Below, piece by piece: positions 1 to 9,405 of a stretch of DNA of 64,000 nt; within the stretch, counting starts at the first letter, position 1; each line of letters starts with the position of its first letter. The DNA is taken from positions 160,723 to 224,722 of the forward strand of contig NZ_JADPKR010000045.1 in assembly GCF_023074055.1 (NCBI RefSeq). Reading direction: 5' to 3'. The position numbers were made by a program, and so were the translations under genes. Source of the DNA: Bradyrhizobium sp. 141. GTDB lineage: Bacteria; Pseudomonadota; Alphaproteobacteria; Rhizobiales; Xanthobacteraceae. The notes below the pieces were generated by a model, which did no database searches, had not been told where the DNA came from, and worked only from the letters and a program-made list of their open reading frames with translations.

Positions 1-2
1 CC

Positions 3-107
3 TGCCCTGCCGGCCAGGTCAAGGAAGTGCGCGGCGCAAAGATGACCGACAAGGGCGTCTCGCGCACGAGCTCCTGCGTGGCGCGGCACGGCCCGAAAAC
101 AAAATGA
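3..107 (+). CDS. 3' end of a truncated unknown protein
   Basis: An open frame enters from the left edge and stops with TGA at 105-107. It would encode a tail beginning CPAGQVKEVRG, with a second cysteine in SRTSSCV. The cysteine-bearing, moderately basic tail looks like the end of a small exported protein, but the family cannot be recognised from 34 residues. It converges on the minus-strand gene that ends at 120. That it is a real gene end is inferred only from the open frame and composition. Confidence 0.4.
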   Translation, partial: CPAGQVKEVRGAKMTDKGVSRTSSCVARHGPKTK

Positions 108-119
108 TGGCCTGAGAAG

Positions 120-482
120 CTACTTCGCCGGATCGAACATGCACTGCAGGGTTGGCTTGGCGATCTTGGTGAAGGTCGGGCCGATCTCGCCCTGCTTGGA
201 AGCCGGAACCCAGTCGGTCTCGATGGTGGGCACGCCGGTCTCGCTGATGCCGCGCAACAGCGCTTCGCGCAGGTCGCGGTCCTCGACGGCCGCCGCGGCG
301 TGATCGTGCAGGCAGCCGCAGACTGCCTCCGGGTGCTCCCAGCGGCCGATCATGCGCGGCGCGCACTGGCGCACGAACTCGCTGCGGGGATCCGGTAACC
401 TGGTGGGCGCGCGCACCTGCGCCTGAGCGGCATTGATCGTCAGAACAAACACGAACGCAGCGGCGTAAAATCGAACGGTCAT
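120..482 (-). CDS. Small exported protein of unknown function
   Basis: This 120-aa protein starts at the ATG read from 482; the open frame extends further upstream, but that part is low-complexity and Arg/Ser-rich. Residues 1-22 form a clear Sec signal peptide ending AAQAQ. The mature part (about 98 aa) carries cysteines in QCAPRMIG, VCGCLHD and LQCMFDP, which could form disulfides in the periplasm. I do not recognise the family. It lies 34 bp downstream of another tiny exported protein on the same strand, so the two may be co-transcribed. Confidence 0.65.
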   Translation of the reverse strand: MTVRFYAAAFVFVLTINAAQAQVRAPTRLPDPRSEFVRQCAPRMIGRWEHPEAVCGCLHDHAAAAVEDRDLREALLRGISETGVPTIETDWVPASKQGEIGPTFTKIAKPTLQCMFDPAK

Positions 483-516
483 GACGGCCTTTATAGGCTG
501 ATTTTCTTGTTGTCGA

Positions 517-681
517 TCAGAAGCGCGCGGCAACCACGATCGGCTGCGACGCCGTGACGATGACCGGCGAACCGCTGTACTGGAAGGTGCCGACACCGGG
601 CAGATTGCCGTCCGGCGAACCCGCGAACGAGGAGCCGGCAACCACGAAAGCGAAAGCAAGGATGAAGCTGAGCGCGCGCAT
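517..681 (-). CDS. 54-aa exported peptide
   Basis: The ATG read from 681 is preceded by a GGAG ribosome-binding sequence at good spacing, which fixes the start inside a longer open frame. Residues 1-20 (MRALSFILAFAFVVAGSSFA) are a signal peptide. The remaining ~34 residues are Gly/Pro/Val-rich (GNLPGVGTFQYSGSPVIV) and would be secreted or periplasmic. No function is known to me. It precedes the 120-aa exported protein on the same strand. Confidence 0.6.
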   Translation of the reverse strand: MRALSFILAFAFVVAGSSFAGSPDGNLPGVGTFQYSGSPVIVTASQPIVVAARF

Positions 682-1335
682 GGTCTTGTCTCCGAATTCC
701 GTGGCCGGCGGTGCGCCGTTCGTCGTTGTGAAGCTGATAACCATGGGCGGTTTCGCGCGTGATGCGCCCAAAGCGCAAAATGGTTTCATCTCCGTGAGAA
801 TTGTTTCGTCCGGTCCGAGACGACGACACAATTCTCGGAAACTCCCAATCATTTCAGTCTAGTGGCGCCGGAGCTCAAGGTGGCCTGCCAAGTTCCGGCT
901 CCGGTGTGTGAACACATCCGACGCAGCCGCCGTCATGCTCCCGCCTCACCCGCTTCACACGCATTTTACGTTTTCCTGCGAATGGAGCGGCAAACGAAGG
1001 CTGGTCCTGTCGAACCGGGGGCACGTCGGCTGCGACCCAAGCCATCGAAACCTGGACGCCCGGATCACCGGGCGCGCTCACTTGAGGGATGGCCATTATG
1101 GTGGCGCAAGATCGCGCAACGCCGCGCGAGGCGGACCAACGGACGGACGGCGGAGATCAACGACCCCGTCGCGTCGCCTCAGCCGGCGCAATGTCACTGC
1201 AGTCGGGCCGCGGCTTTGAGGCCGCGCCGCAGGCATTCGTGCGGCTGACCGGCTCGCATCTTGTCAAACCGCAGGCCAGCCGCGCCTTTGTCCCTGAGTG
1301 AACGCAAGCGCGTCACTGTGTGAAACGCAAAAGCG
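682..1335. other. Gene-poor interval
   Basis: I see no convincing gene in this ~650 bp. Frames on both strands are Arg/Pro-rich and lack a good start with a ribosome-binding site. The left part should hold the promoter of the 54-aa peptide gene. At 1298-1342 two imperfect copies of a ~22-bp unit (GTGAACGCAAGCGCGTCACTGT and a variant) run up to and into the 3' end of creA. Confidence 0.5.
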
Positions 1336-1884
1336 TCACTGGGTGAAGAACTCGCCGCACTTCTGGACGTTTGCGTCCGCCGGTCCCCACGGCATGACCG
1401 GCACGGTCGAGGTCGAGTTCTTCGGCGAGCCCTCGATCAGCCTGTCCGAATAGACCATGTAGACCAGCACGTTGCGCTTGGTGTCGCAGCCGCGCACGAT
1501 CTGCATCTTCTTGAAGAACAGCGAGCGGCGCTGGCGGAACATGTCGTCGCCCTGCTCCATCTTGTTCTTGAACTTGATCGGGCCGACCTGGCGGCAGGCC
1601 AGCGAGATGTCCGAGACCTCCTCGGCAAGGCCGAGCCAGCCCTTGAAGCCGCCCTTCTCCGGCACCGTGAAATGACAGGCGACGCCCTCGACTTCAGGAT
1701 CGTCGAGGCCATAGGTCGCGAGCTTGTCGTTCGGGCTCATCCATTTGAACACGGTGGAGCGGCGGAAGATCAGATCGGGCTCGTCGGCAGCCCAGGCGGA
1801 CGCCGCCGGCACAGTCAGGGCCAGGAGGAATAAGACGAGGCCTTTCAAGCGGATGCCGGCAAGACCAGGGAAACGAGATGACAT
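1336..1884 (-). CDS. creA: CreA family exported protein
   Basis: This 182-aa protein matches the CreA family, an exported protein of unknown molecular role found next to the creBCD genes in E. coli. Residues 1-33 form a signal peptide (LVLFLLALTVPAASAWA). Family features include VEGVACHFTVPEKGGFKGW, the ISLACRQVGPI segment and RGCDTKRNVLVYMVYSDRL, with paired cysteines. The chosen ATG has GGAG seven bases upstream; a TTG six codons earlier has no such support. It is divergent from the L,D-transpeptidase gene across ~200 bp. No creBCD genes are nearby. Confidence 0.88.
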   Translation of the reverse strand: MSSRFPGLAGIRLKGLVLFLLALTVPAASAWAADEPDLIFRRSTVFKWMSPNDKLATYGLDDPEVEGVACHFTVPEKGGFKGWLGLAEEVSDISLACRQVGPIKFKNKMEQGDDMFRQRRSLFFKKMQIVRGCDTKRNVLVYMVYSDRLIEGSPKNSTSTVPVMPWGPADANVQKCGEFFTQ

Positions 1885-2080
1885 GAAGTTCTCCGGTAAC
1901 AAGTCCCCGCAATGTAGGAACGCGTCAGCCCGACAGGAAGACGACAGGCAGCCAGAGGCGGCCGCCGTTTACCCCTCTGTGAGGCTTTTTTGTTACGTCT
2001 TGGACAAAAGTCGCTGATGGCAGAACCACCCTGGTGGTGAACGCGTATCCCCTTTGCGAGACTAACGTCTGATTTGGATT

Positions 2081-3682
2081 GTGGATTCGAGGATGAACAG
2101 CGTGAACGGGTCGGGTTTTTCTGCCAAGCCGGCGCGGCTTTGGCAGGTCGCCATTTTGACGGCGGCGGGCGCGATCGGCGCGACCAGCCAGGCAGACGCA
2201 GCATTCTATTATTGGACGGATTATTCCGACGGATCCTATTACGCCCGGCAGAACCGGCATCCCGAGATACCGCGCCAGAAGCAGAAGCGTGGCGCTGGCG
2301 GCAAGAAAGAGGTTGTCGCCGAAAAGCAAGCCGGCGCAAAGCCACAAGGGCCGCTGGTCATCGTCGTCTCGATCGACCGGCAGAAGGTGACGGTCTACGA
2401 CACCAACGGCGTGTTCGCGGAATCTCCGGTGTCGACAGGCATGAAGGGCCATTCGACGCCGATGGGTGTGTTCAGCGTCATCCAGAAGCACAAGTTCCAC
2501 CACTCCAACATCTATAGCGGCGCGCCGATGCCGTACATGCAGCGGATCACCTGGTCCGGCGTCGCCATGCACGCCGGCGCGTTGCCAGGCTATCCGGCCT
2601 CGCATGGCTGCATCCGCATGCCGATGGCGTTCGCCGTGAAGATGTGGAATTGGACCAGGATGGGCGCGCGCGTCATCGTCGCGCCCGGCGAGATGACGCC
2701 GCACAGCTTCTCCCATCCCCTGCTCGCCTCCGTGCGCGTGCCGCCGCAGCCGGCGGCGAGCCTCGAGCCGCAGACCAATGTCGGCGACAAGGCCGACAAG
2801 GGCGCCGCGCAGACCAAAGCCGCCGAAACCAAGTCGGTCGAGACCAAGCCCACCGAGACCAAGACGGCCAGCGCCGACAGCGTGCTCGAGCTGCGCGCCT
2901 CCGTCGGCCATACCGTGACGTCGGATGTGACCACGGGCAATGCGCCGGCCCACGAGGAAGCCGCTGCCCCGGCCGACAAGGCCAAGACGGCCGACGCAAC
3001 TGACGGGACCAAGCCGCAGTCGGAAGACAAGCCGGCTAAAGAGGACAAGCCTGCCGACAAGGCCGAGCCGGTCAAGACGGAAGCAGCGGACTCCGCAAAG
3101 ACGACCGATGCACCGGCACCTGCGCTCGCCGCCTCACCCGACGCGAAGAAGGACGAGAGCCGCGTTGCTGATCCCGCGCCGGCCGCAAAGCCGGAAGCAC
3201 CCAAGCGGACCGGCCAGATCGCCGTCTTCATCAGCCGCAAGGATTCCAAGCTCTACGTGCGGCAGAATTTTGCACCGCTGTTCGAGGTGCCGGTCACGAT
3301 CGCCACGAGCGACCGGCCGCTCGGCACGCATATCTTCACCGCCGAGCTCGACAAGACCGATACCAATGCGCTGCGTTGGTCGGTGGTGTCGCTGCCCGTC
3401 TCCGCCCGTTCCGCGGCACGCGAGGACGATAGCCGCCTCACGGGCACGGGCCGCCAACGCGGCGCTGCCGTGATCCCCGTTGCCGCCAAGCCCGTGACCG
3501 CCAAGCCCGTGGTCACGCCGGACACCCCGGCTGCGGCCCTCGACCGCATCTCGATCCCTGCCGACACCATGGCGAAGATCAACGAGATGCTGACATCAGG
3601 TGGCTCCATCATCATCTCCGACCAGGGCATCAACCAGGGCGAGACCGGCGAAGGCACCGACTTCATCGTCCGCCTGTACTAG
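2081..3682 (+). CDS. L,D-transpeptidase (YkuD) with degenerate second domain
   Basis: This 533-aa envelope protein should form 3-3 peptidoglycan cross-links or attach proteins to peptidoglycan. A signal segment spans residues ~20-40. The catalytic YkuD domain spans ~91-203, with HAG at 164-166 and SHGCIRM at 174-180, where Cys177 is the nucleophile. A long Lys/Glu/Ala/Thr-rich linker (~225-375) follows, typical of wall-spanning segments. Residues ~379-440 (IAVFISRKDSKLYVRQNF, then FEVPVTIATSDRPLGTHIF) resemble the start of another YkuD domain, but the expected SHGC region is replaced by GSIIISDQGI near 505-520. The frame opens with GTG at 2081; the ATG at 2093 is an equally possible start. 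Confidence 0.85.
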   Translation: MDSRMNSVNGSGFSAKPARLWQVAILTAAGAIGATSQADAAFYYWTDYSDGSYYARQNRHPEIPRQKQKRGAGGKKEVVAEKQAGAKPQGPLVIVVSIDRQKVTVYDTNGVFAESPVSTGMKGHSTPMGVFSVIQKHKFHHSNIYSGAPMPYMQRITWSGVAMHAGALPGYPASHGCIRMPMAFAVKMWNWTRMGARVIVAPGEMTPHSFSHPLLASVRVPPQPAASLEPQTNVGDKADKGAAQTKAAETKSVETKPTETKTASADSVLELRASVGHTVTSDVTTGNAPAHEEAAAPADKAKTADATDGTKPQSEDKPAKEDKPADKAEPVKTEAADSAKTTDAPAPALAASPDAKKDESRVADPAPAAKPEAPKRTGQIAVFISRKDSKLYVRQNFAPLFEVPVTIATSDRPLGTHIFTAELDKTDTNALRWSVVSLPVSARSAAREDDSRLTGTGRQRGAAVIPVAAKPVTAKPVVTPDTPAAALDRISIPADTMAKINEMLTSGGSIIISDQGINQGETGEGTDFIVRLY

Positions 3683-3771
3683 TCCATCGCCGCGCCAGAT
3701 AACGCGGTGTTGACGAGGCCGATCGCACCGGCGGAGTAACATGCGCCCGGATCATTTCGGGGGATGCCGTC

Positions 3772-4341
3772 ATGATGAACCGCAGGACCGTGCTCACCAT
3801 GGCGCTGGCCGGCACGCTGATGCCGGTCACGCGCGCGTTCGCCGATGGCGGCATGAGCCGGATCTCGGCTTATGCCTTCTCCTTCCCCGCTTTATCCGGC
3901 GACGATATCCGTCTGGCCGCTTTCACCGGTAAGCCGCTGCTGGTGGTCAACACCGCCTCGCTCTGTGGCTACACGCCGCAATATGCCGGCCTGCAGGAGA
4001 TCTGGACCGAGTTTCGCGCCCGCGGGCTCACCGTGATCGGCGTCCCGTCGAATGATTTCGGCGGCCAGGAGCCCGGCGGCAGCAGCGAGATCACGCAGAC
4101 CGCACACCACCAATATGGTGTTACCTTCCCGGTCGCGGCCAAGGCTGTCGTAGCAGGAGCAAAGGCGCATCCCTTCTACAAATGGGCCGCCGAGGCGCGA
4201 CCGAGGGAAGTTCCGCGCTGGAACTTCCACAAATACCTGATCGGCCGCGACGGCTATATCGCCGACGTCTTTCCGTCCGCGGTCGAACCGGCCGACACGC
4301 GGATCAAGACGGCAATTGCCAAGGTGCTGGCCGACAGTTGA
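3772..4341 (+). CDS. Glutathione peroxidase family protein (Cys type)
   Basis: This 189-aa thiol peroxidase should reduce hydroperoxides with thioredoxin or glutathione. The expected active-site tetrad is visible: Cys65 in NTASLCGYTPQY, Gln99 in FGGQEPGG, and Trp150-Asn151 in RWNFHKYLIG. An N-terminal leader with MNRRTVLTMALAG resembles a Tat signal, so the enzyme is probably exported. The length fits a family member plus leader. Either of two consecutive ATG codons could be the start. It lies ~90 bp after the L,D-transpeptidase on the same strand. Confidence 0.88.
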   Translation: MMNRRTVLTMALAGTLMPVTRAFADGGMSRISAYAFSFPALSGDDIRLAAFTGKPLLVVNTASLCGYTPQYAGLQEIWTEFRARGLTVIGVPSNDFGGQEPGGSSEITQTAHHQYGVTFPVAAKAVVAGAKAHPFYKWAAEARPREVPRWNFHKYLIGRDGYIADVFPSAVEPADTRIKTAIAKVLADS

Positions 4342-4509
4342 GGCGAGTTGCGCCCGATCCGGTTGGGCACAATTCTGGCGGGATGCCAAACAGCCGTTGC
4401 AATGGCGATGGCCCACCATCTAGGCTAGGATCGTTTTGGGGCACGATGGGGTTTTGCCGGAGGCGAAAAGCCGCGGCGGAACAACGGGATCAATCTCGAG
4501 GACAACACC

Positions 4510-5535
4510 ATGCGCGTGGCGGCAGGACTGATTTTGGCAAGCGCGATATCCCTGGCTATGACCGGCGCTGCGTGGTCGCAGACTCCGGCCGCAAAGCCCG
4601 CAGCCGCGACGCAAGCCGCCCCGGCGGCAACACCGGCTGCGGCAACGCCCGCCGCGCCTCCGGCTGCTGCTCCCGCAGCAGCCGCCGCGCCAGCGGGTTT
4701 CGTCAATCCGCCCCCACCCAAGCAAGCGCCGCAGCCCGCCCGCGCAGCCTGCAACACGCCGGGCGCGCTCGGTGTCGCCCGCACCGTCGAGATCGACACC
4801 ACGGGCGGCCCCGGCTTCGGCTTCGAGCATTTCAAGGAGCTCGACTTCCTGCGCGACAAGGAGGTGGTGCTGACCTTCGACGACGGCCCCTGGCCCAAGA
4901 ACACGCCCGCGGTGCTGAAGGCGCTCGCCGACGAATGCACCACCGGCATCTTCTTCTCCATCGGCAAGCACGCAACCTACGAACCAGAGATCCTGAAGCA
5001 GGTCTATGCGGCCGGCCACGCCGTGGGCAGCCACACCTGGTCGCACGCCAATCTCAACAATAAGAAACTCACGGAAGCACAGCGCAAGGAAGAGATCGAG
5101 AAGGGCCTGTCCGCGGTGAAGTGGGCGCTCGGCGGCATCTCGCCCTCGCCGTTCTTCCGCTTCCCGGCGCTCCAGCATCCGCCGGAGATGGTCACCTATC
5201 TCGGCAACCGCAACATGGCGATCTTCTCCTGCGACATCGACTCCTTCGACTTCAAGGCCTCGAAGCCCGAGAAGGTGGTCGAGACCGTGATGAAGAAGCT
5301 CGACACCAAGGGCAAGGGCATCATCCTGATGCACGACTTCCAGAAGCACACCGCGGAGGCTCTGCCCGAGCTGCTCAAGCGCCTGAAGGCGGGCGGCTAC
5401 AAGGTGGTGGCGATGCGCGCCAAATTCCCGGCATCGTCACTGCCCGAGTACGACCAAGAGCTGCTCAAGGACGCCAAGCTGCCGACCGTGAGCCGGCGCC
5501 CCGTCAACTCGGTGGTGACGACCGTTTCCGAATAG
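4510..5535 (+). CDS. Exported polysaccharide deacetylase (NodB domain)
   Basis: This 341-aa protein has a signal peptide (1-23), then a low-complexity Ala/Pro-rich spacer (~24-80) and a NodB homology domain (~115-320). The deacetylase motifs are present: TFDDG at 122-126, the metal-binding HTWSH at 175-179, RFP, and a late ILMHDF. It probably removes N- or O-acetyl groups from peptidoglycan or an extracellular polysaccharide; the substrate cannot be told from sequence. It shows no link to nodulation genes. The DHFR-like gene follows after 7 bp and may share its transcript. Confidence 0.88.
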   Translation: MRVAAGLILASAISLAMTGAAWSQTPAAKPAAATQAAPAATPAAATPAAPPAAAPAAAAAPAGFVNPPPPKQAPQPARAACNTPGALGVARTVEIDTTGGPGFGFEHFKELDFLRDKEVVLTFDDGPWPKNTPAVLKALADECTTGIFFSIGKHATYEPEILKQVYAAGHAVGSHTWSHANLNNKKLTEAQRKEEIEKGLSAVKWALGGISPSPFFRFPALQHPPEMVTYLGNRNMAIFSCDIDSFDFKASKPEKVVETVMKKLDTKGKGIILMHDFQKHTAEALPELLKRLKAGGYKVVAMRAKFPASSLPEYDQELLKDAKLPTVSRRPVNSVVTTVSE

Positions 5536-5542
5536 ACGGCCA

Positions 5543-6094
5543 TTGTCTTTCCGGATCGAAGGCTACGTCATTGTCTCAGCGGACGGCATGCTCGCCGACG
5601 CGGGTCACGTCATGCCCGACAGCCTGAAGTTCGACGGCGACAAGCTCTTCTTCGAGCAGGCGCTCGATCGCGCCGCGCTGATCGTGCACGGCCGCAACTC
5701 GCATGAGCAGCAGCCGAACTCACCGAAGCGCAAGCGGCTGATCCTGACCCGCAAGATCAAGGCGCTCACCGTTGATCCGGAGATGCCGAACGCGACGCTG
5801 TGGAATCCGGAACACGCGAGCTTCGAGGAGGCCTGCGCCTTTGCGGAGGTCGCCTCCGGCATGGTCGCCATCATCGGCGGCCCAGCCGTGTTCGACATGT
5901 TCATGGACCGTTACGACACGTTCTGGCTGTCGGAAGCCCCGCATGTGCGCCTGCCCGGCGGCGAAGGCTGTTTCGTCAGCGTGCCCCAGCGGACGCCGCA
6001 CGAGGTGCTGGCGTCACGCGGGATGAAGCCGGACGCGCCCTACGTACTCGATGCGGCGCATGAGGTGACCGTCACCCCGTGGCGTAGGGCGTAG
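5543..6094 (+). CDS. Dihydrofolate reductase-like (RibD C-terminal fold) protein
   Basis: This 183-aa protein resembles the DHFR/RibD-C superfamily: an opening FRIEGYVIVSADGMLAD strand, LIVHGRNSHEQQP, a basic KRKRLILTRKI strand, the glycine loop AIIGGPAVFDMF, and DTFWLSEAPHVRLPGG. Such proteins are usually NADPH-dependent reductases, but many small members have no known substrate. It appears to start with TTG seven bases after the deacetylase stop; the next in-frame ATG would remove the first core strand. The start is uncertain. Confidence 0.75.
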   Translation: MSFRIEGYVIVSADGMLADAGHVMPDSLKFDGDKLFFEQALDRAALIVHGRNSHEQQPNSPKRKRLILTRKIKALTVDPEMPNATLWNPEHASFEEACAFAEVASGMVAIIGGPAVFDMFMDRYDTFWLSEAPHVRLPGGEGCFVSVPQRTPHEVLASRGMKPDAPYVLDAAHEVTVTPWRRA

Positions 6095-6097
6095 GCG

Positions 6098-6550
6098 CTA
6101 TACGTCCCCGTACGCCGCTTCGGCCGGGCGCGTAGTGCGGCCGTATCCCATGATCATGAACAATGCGCCGATGATCGAGAGGTTCTTGAGCGCGTCGACC
6201 ACCATCTTCGCGTTGTCGGGCGGCGCCTGGTTCCAGAAGTCATCGAACAGCACGGTCGCAACCGCAACGTAGATGATCAGCAGCATCGCGAAGAAGCGCG
6301 CGCCGAAATTCAGCGCGATCATCAGCCCCGCGATGATCTCGAGCCCGCCGACGGCAATCGCCAGCAGTTGCGGCGTGGTCATCGCGGTCGCGGTCTCAAC
6401 CTGCTTGGCGTAAGGCGCAATCACCTCGTGCACTACGACCTTGGTGGCGATAAAGTCGGCCGTCGCCTGGATGGCAAAGAGCTTGGTCGCGCCGGTGTAG
6501 ATGAACAGCACGGCGAACAGGATCCGCCCGAAAGTCACGAACGCTGGCAT
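6098..6550 (-). CDS. DoxX family membrane protein
   Basis: This 150-aa integral membrane protein has four hydrophobic segments (~6-24, ~62-82, ~86-104, ~122-140) and the DoxX-type opening FGRILFAVLFIYTGATKLF. The family includes small quinone-linked or detoxification-associated membrane proteins, but most bacterial members have no defined reaction. It converges on the DHFR-like gene, the two stops being only 3 bp apart. A long palindromic repeat lies ~120 bp upstream of its start. Confidence 0.85.
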   Translation of the reverse strand: MPAFVTFGRILFAVLFIYTGATKLFAIQATADFIATKVVVHEVIAPYAKQVETATAMTTPQLLAIAVGGLEIIAGLMIALNFGARFFAMLLIIYVAVATVLFDDFWNQAPPDNAKMVVDALKNLSIIGALFMIMGYGRTTRPAEAAYGDV

Positions 6551-6852
6551 GATCGTCCTCTTGGCAAGCTCAGAGCACGGGGGTGCTCGGCAGGATTATG
6601 AAGAGTCGTGCGCCGGTTTACAAACGGGGAAATGGAGAACTGAAAGGAATCCAAAAATTGGCGGCCTCTTACCTTCTCCCCTTGCGGGAGAAGGTGGCTC
6701 GCCGCGAAGCGGCGAGACGGATGAGGGGTATCTATCGGCACCGGAACTCGCGAGATCTCGACTCGCGGAAACAACCCCTCATCCGGCGCTTCGCGCCACC
6801 TTCTCCCGCAAGGGGAGAAGGATTCAAACCGTCTGCGCGGCTAAAGCTCGCC
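6551..6852. other. Intergenic stretch mostly occupied by a repeat
   Basis: This ~300-bp stretch between the DoxX start and the malic enzyme 3' end carries no gene that I can support. Positions 6672-6821 are a nested palindrome, annotated separately. The DoxX promoter should lie in 6551-6660. Confidence 0.5.
6672..6821. repeat. Nested palindromic intergenic repeat
   Basis: The two ends are near-perfect inverted copies: CCTTCTCCCCTTGCGGGAG at the left and its reverse complement at the right. They continue through GGTGGC and GGATGAGGGGT toward a ~40-bp centre. Each arm is itself a palindrome (CCTTCTCCC ... GGGAGAAGG). The left arm has an extra GCCGCGAAGCGGC hairpin and the right a GCGCTTCGCGC hairpin. 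Such elements are widespread in bradyrhizobial intergenic DNA and resemble REP/MITE-like repeats. It lies downstream of maeB and could fold in its 3' untranslated RNA. Confidence 0.8.
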
Positions 6853-9159
6853 TCAAGTAAACAACGTCGGCTGCCGCGCCGCGCGCTCCTGCGCTTCCAC
6901 CACGGCGACGGCCGTCATGTTCAGAATGCCGCGCGCCGTCACGGAGGGCGTCAGAATATGCGCCGGGCGCGCCGGCCCGACCAGGATGGGGCCGACGGGA
7001 AGCGCGTCCGCCAGCGACTTGATCATCTGATAGGCGACGTTGGCGGTGTCGAGGGTCGGCATGATCAGGATGTTGGCCTCGCCCTCCAGCTGCGAGTGCG
7101 GCAGCACCATCTTCCGCGCAGCAGCGGAGAGCGCGGTGTCGCCCTGCATCTCGCCGTCGGCCTCGATCTCCGGATGCTTGTCCTTCAACAACTGCGTCGC
7201 CCGCCGCATCTTGCGCGAGGAATCGGTGTCGTAGCTGCCGAAATCCGAGTGCGAGACGAAGGCGATCTTCGGCTTGATATTGAAGCGCTGGACGTGGACC
7301 GCGGCGAGCGATGCGATCTCGGCGAGCTCCTCCGCGCTTGGATTGGGTCGAACCTGCGTGTCGGCGATGAAGAAGGCGCCCTTGCTGGTGATCAGTAGCG
7401 CCAGCGCCGCGTAGTCGCTGATTCCAGGCGAGAAGCCGACGATCTCGCGCACATGGCGCAGATGGCTCATGTAGCGGCCCTCGACGCCGCAAAGCATGGC
7501 GTCCGCCTCGCCGCGCGTGACCGCGAGCGCGGCGATCACCGTGTTGTTGGTGCGCACCACAGTCCGCGCCGCATCCGGCGTCACGCCGCGGCGGCCGGCG
7601 ACCTCGACATAGGACTGCACGTAAGAGCGGTAGCGCGGATCATCCTCGGGATTGACGAGGTCGAAATCCTTGCCGGCGCGGATCGAGAGGCCGAAGCGCT
7701 TGATGCGCGCCTCCACGACCGAAGGACGGCCGACCAGGATCGGCCGCGCCAGGTTCTCCTCCAGCACCACTTGCGTGGCGCGCAGCACGCGCTCGTCCTC
7801 GCCTTCGGCGTAGATCACGCGCACCGGCTGGGTCTTGGCCTTGGCGAACATCGGCTTCATGACGAGGCCGGAGCGGAAGGCGAAGCGCTCGAGCAACGCC
7901 GTGTATTCGTCGAAATTGGTGATGGGCCGCGTCGCGACGCCAGATTCCATTGCCGCCTTCGCCACCGCCGGCGCGATGCGCAGGATCAGGCGCGGATCAA
8001 AGGGGCTCGGGATCAGCGAACCCGGGCCGAAGCCTTGCATCTCGCCGGTGTCGAAGCCTTGTGCGACGGCATCCGACGGCGCCTCGCGCGCGAGCTGGGC
8101 GATGGCCTCGACGGCTGCGTGCTTCATCTCCTCGTTGATGGCGCTGGCGCCGACATCGAGTGCGCCGCGGAAGATGAAGGGAAAGCACAGGACGTTGTTG
8201 ACCTGGTTCGGATAGTCGGAGCGCCCGGTGCAGATCATGGCATCGGGGCGCACCTTGCGCGCCTCCTCCGGCATGATCTCAGGGGTCGGGTTGGCGAGCG
8301 CCATGATCAGCGGCTTGTCGGCCATGGCCTTGGCCATGTCGGGCTTAAGCACGCCCGGGGCCGAGAGGCCGATGAAGATGTCGGCGCCGCCGATGACGTC
8401 GCCGAGCGTACGCTTGTCGGTCTTCTGCGCGTAGACCGCCTTCCAGCGGTCCATCGTGGTGTTGCGGCCCTCGTGCACGAGCCCGTCGATGTCACAGACC
8501 CAGATGTTCTTGCGCTGCGCGCCCATCGACACCAGGAGATTGAGCGTCGCGATCGCCGCGGCCCCTGCCCCCGACGCCACGATCTTGACGTCCGACAGCT
8601 TCTTGCCGTTCAGCCTGAGACCATTGGTGATGGCGGCGGCGACGATGATGGCGGTGCCATGCTGATCGTCATGGAAGACCGGGATCTTCATGCGCTCCTT
8701 CAGCTGCGCCTCGATCTCGAAGCATTCCGGTCCGCGGATGTCTTCCAGATTGATGCCGCCGAAGGTCGGCTCGAGCGCGGCCACGGTCTCGACCACGCGG
8801 TCGATGGTGTCGGCGGCAATCTCGATGTCGAACACGTCGATGCCGGCGAATTTTTTGAACAGGACCGCCTTGCCCTCCATCACGGGCTTGGAAGCCAGCG
8901 GGCCGATATTGCCGAGGCCGAGCACGGCGGTACCGTTGGAGACCACGGCGACCAGATTGGCGCGGGTGGTCAGCGTGGCGGCTTCCGCCGGGTTCTTGGC
9001 GATCTCGGTGCAGGCCGCGGCAACGCCCGGAGAATAGGCCAGCGCGAGGTCGCGCTGGTTGGCAAGCGGCTTGCTTGCCTGGATCTCGAGCTTGCCGGGG
9101 CGCGGCAGACGGTGATAGGCGAGCGCCGCCTGGTGGAGATCATCAGAATAGGACGACAT
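6853..9159 (-). CDS. maeB: NADP-dependent malic enzyme with phosphotransacetylase-like domain
   Basis: This 768-aa protein decarboxylates malate to pyruvate, generating NADPH; in rhizobia such enzymes feed acetyl-CoA synthesis during growth on C4-dicarboxylates. Residues ~1-430 are the malic enzyme domain ([27 protein letters not shown], and the nucleotide-binding [12 protein letters not shown]). Residues ~440-768 match the phosphate acetyltransferase fold ([16 protein letters not shown] ... [18 protein letters not shown]), which in this family is regulatory rather than catalytic. The length is as expected for the fused MaeB class. It is divergent from the next gene across ~245 bp. Confidence 0.95.
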   Translation of the reverse strand: MSSYSDDLHQAALAYHRLPRPGKLEIQASKPLANQRDLALAYSPGVAAACTEIAKNPAEAATLTTRANLVAVVSNGTAVLGLGNIGPLASKPVMEGKAVLFKKFAGIDVFDIEIAADTIDRVVETVAALEPTFGGINLEDIRGPECFEIEAQLKERMKIPVFHDDQHGTAIIVAAAITNGLRLNGKKLSDVKIVASGAGAAAIATLNLLVSMGAQRKNIWVCDIDGLVHEGRNTTMDRWKAVYAQKTDKRTLGDVIGGADIFIGLSAPGVLKPDMAKAMADKPLIMALANPTPEIMPEEARKVRPDAMICTGRSDYPNQVNNVLCFPFIFRGALDVGASAINEEMKHAAVEAIAQLAREAPSDAVAQGFDTGEMQGFGPGSLIPSPFDPRLILRIAPAVAKAAMESGVATRPITNFDEYTALLERFAFRSGLVMKPMFAKAKTQPVRVIYAEGEDERVLRATQVVLEENLARPILVGRPSVVEARIKRFGLSIRAGKDFDLVNPEDDPRYRSYVQSYVEVAGRRGVTPDAARTVVRTNNTVIAALAVTRGEADAMLCGVEGRYMSHLRHVREIVGFSPGISDYAALALLITSKGAFFIADTQVRPNPSAEELAEIASLAAVHVQRFNIKPKIAFVSHSDFGSYDTDSSRKMRRATQLLKDKHPEIEADGEMQGDTALSAAARKMVLPHSQLEGEANILIMPTLDTANVAYQMIKSLADALPVGPILVGPARPAHILTPSVTARGILNMTAVAVVEAQERAARQPTLFT

Positions 9160-9405
9160 GCGGTGTCTCGCCTCGCGTTACCGGCCTCAAAATGCACGAT
9201 CCGGAGCGGCTGTCCAAGCCGACCGTATTTCCGGGTCATGGAAACGGGATGAAGCACGGCGGGCGCCCCGGTGGCAACATCCGATTGCGCGCCCATCAAC
9301 AGGACGCGCGGTCAAACGCTTGAAAACCATAGCTTTCTCTGGACCGCGCGGCGTTTCGCGAATATGGCAGGTTGCGCGGTGCAAAAGAGCAATCGGAGTA
9401 ATGGA

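Noticed and set aside
4510..5535. Chitooligosaccharide deacetylase NodB of a nodulation cluster
   Set aside because: The NodB domain is present, but the protein has a long Ala/Pro spacer and signal peptide, and no nod genes or nod box are nearby; a general envelope deacetylase fits better.
7453..9252. 599-codon plus-strand frame over maeB
   Set aside because: Antisense of a strongly identified malic enzyme; composition is typical of shadow frames (His/Arg/Asp repeats).
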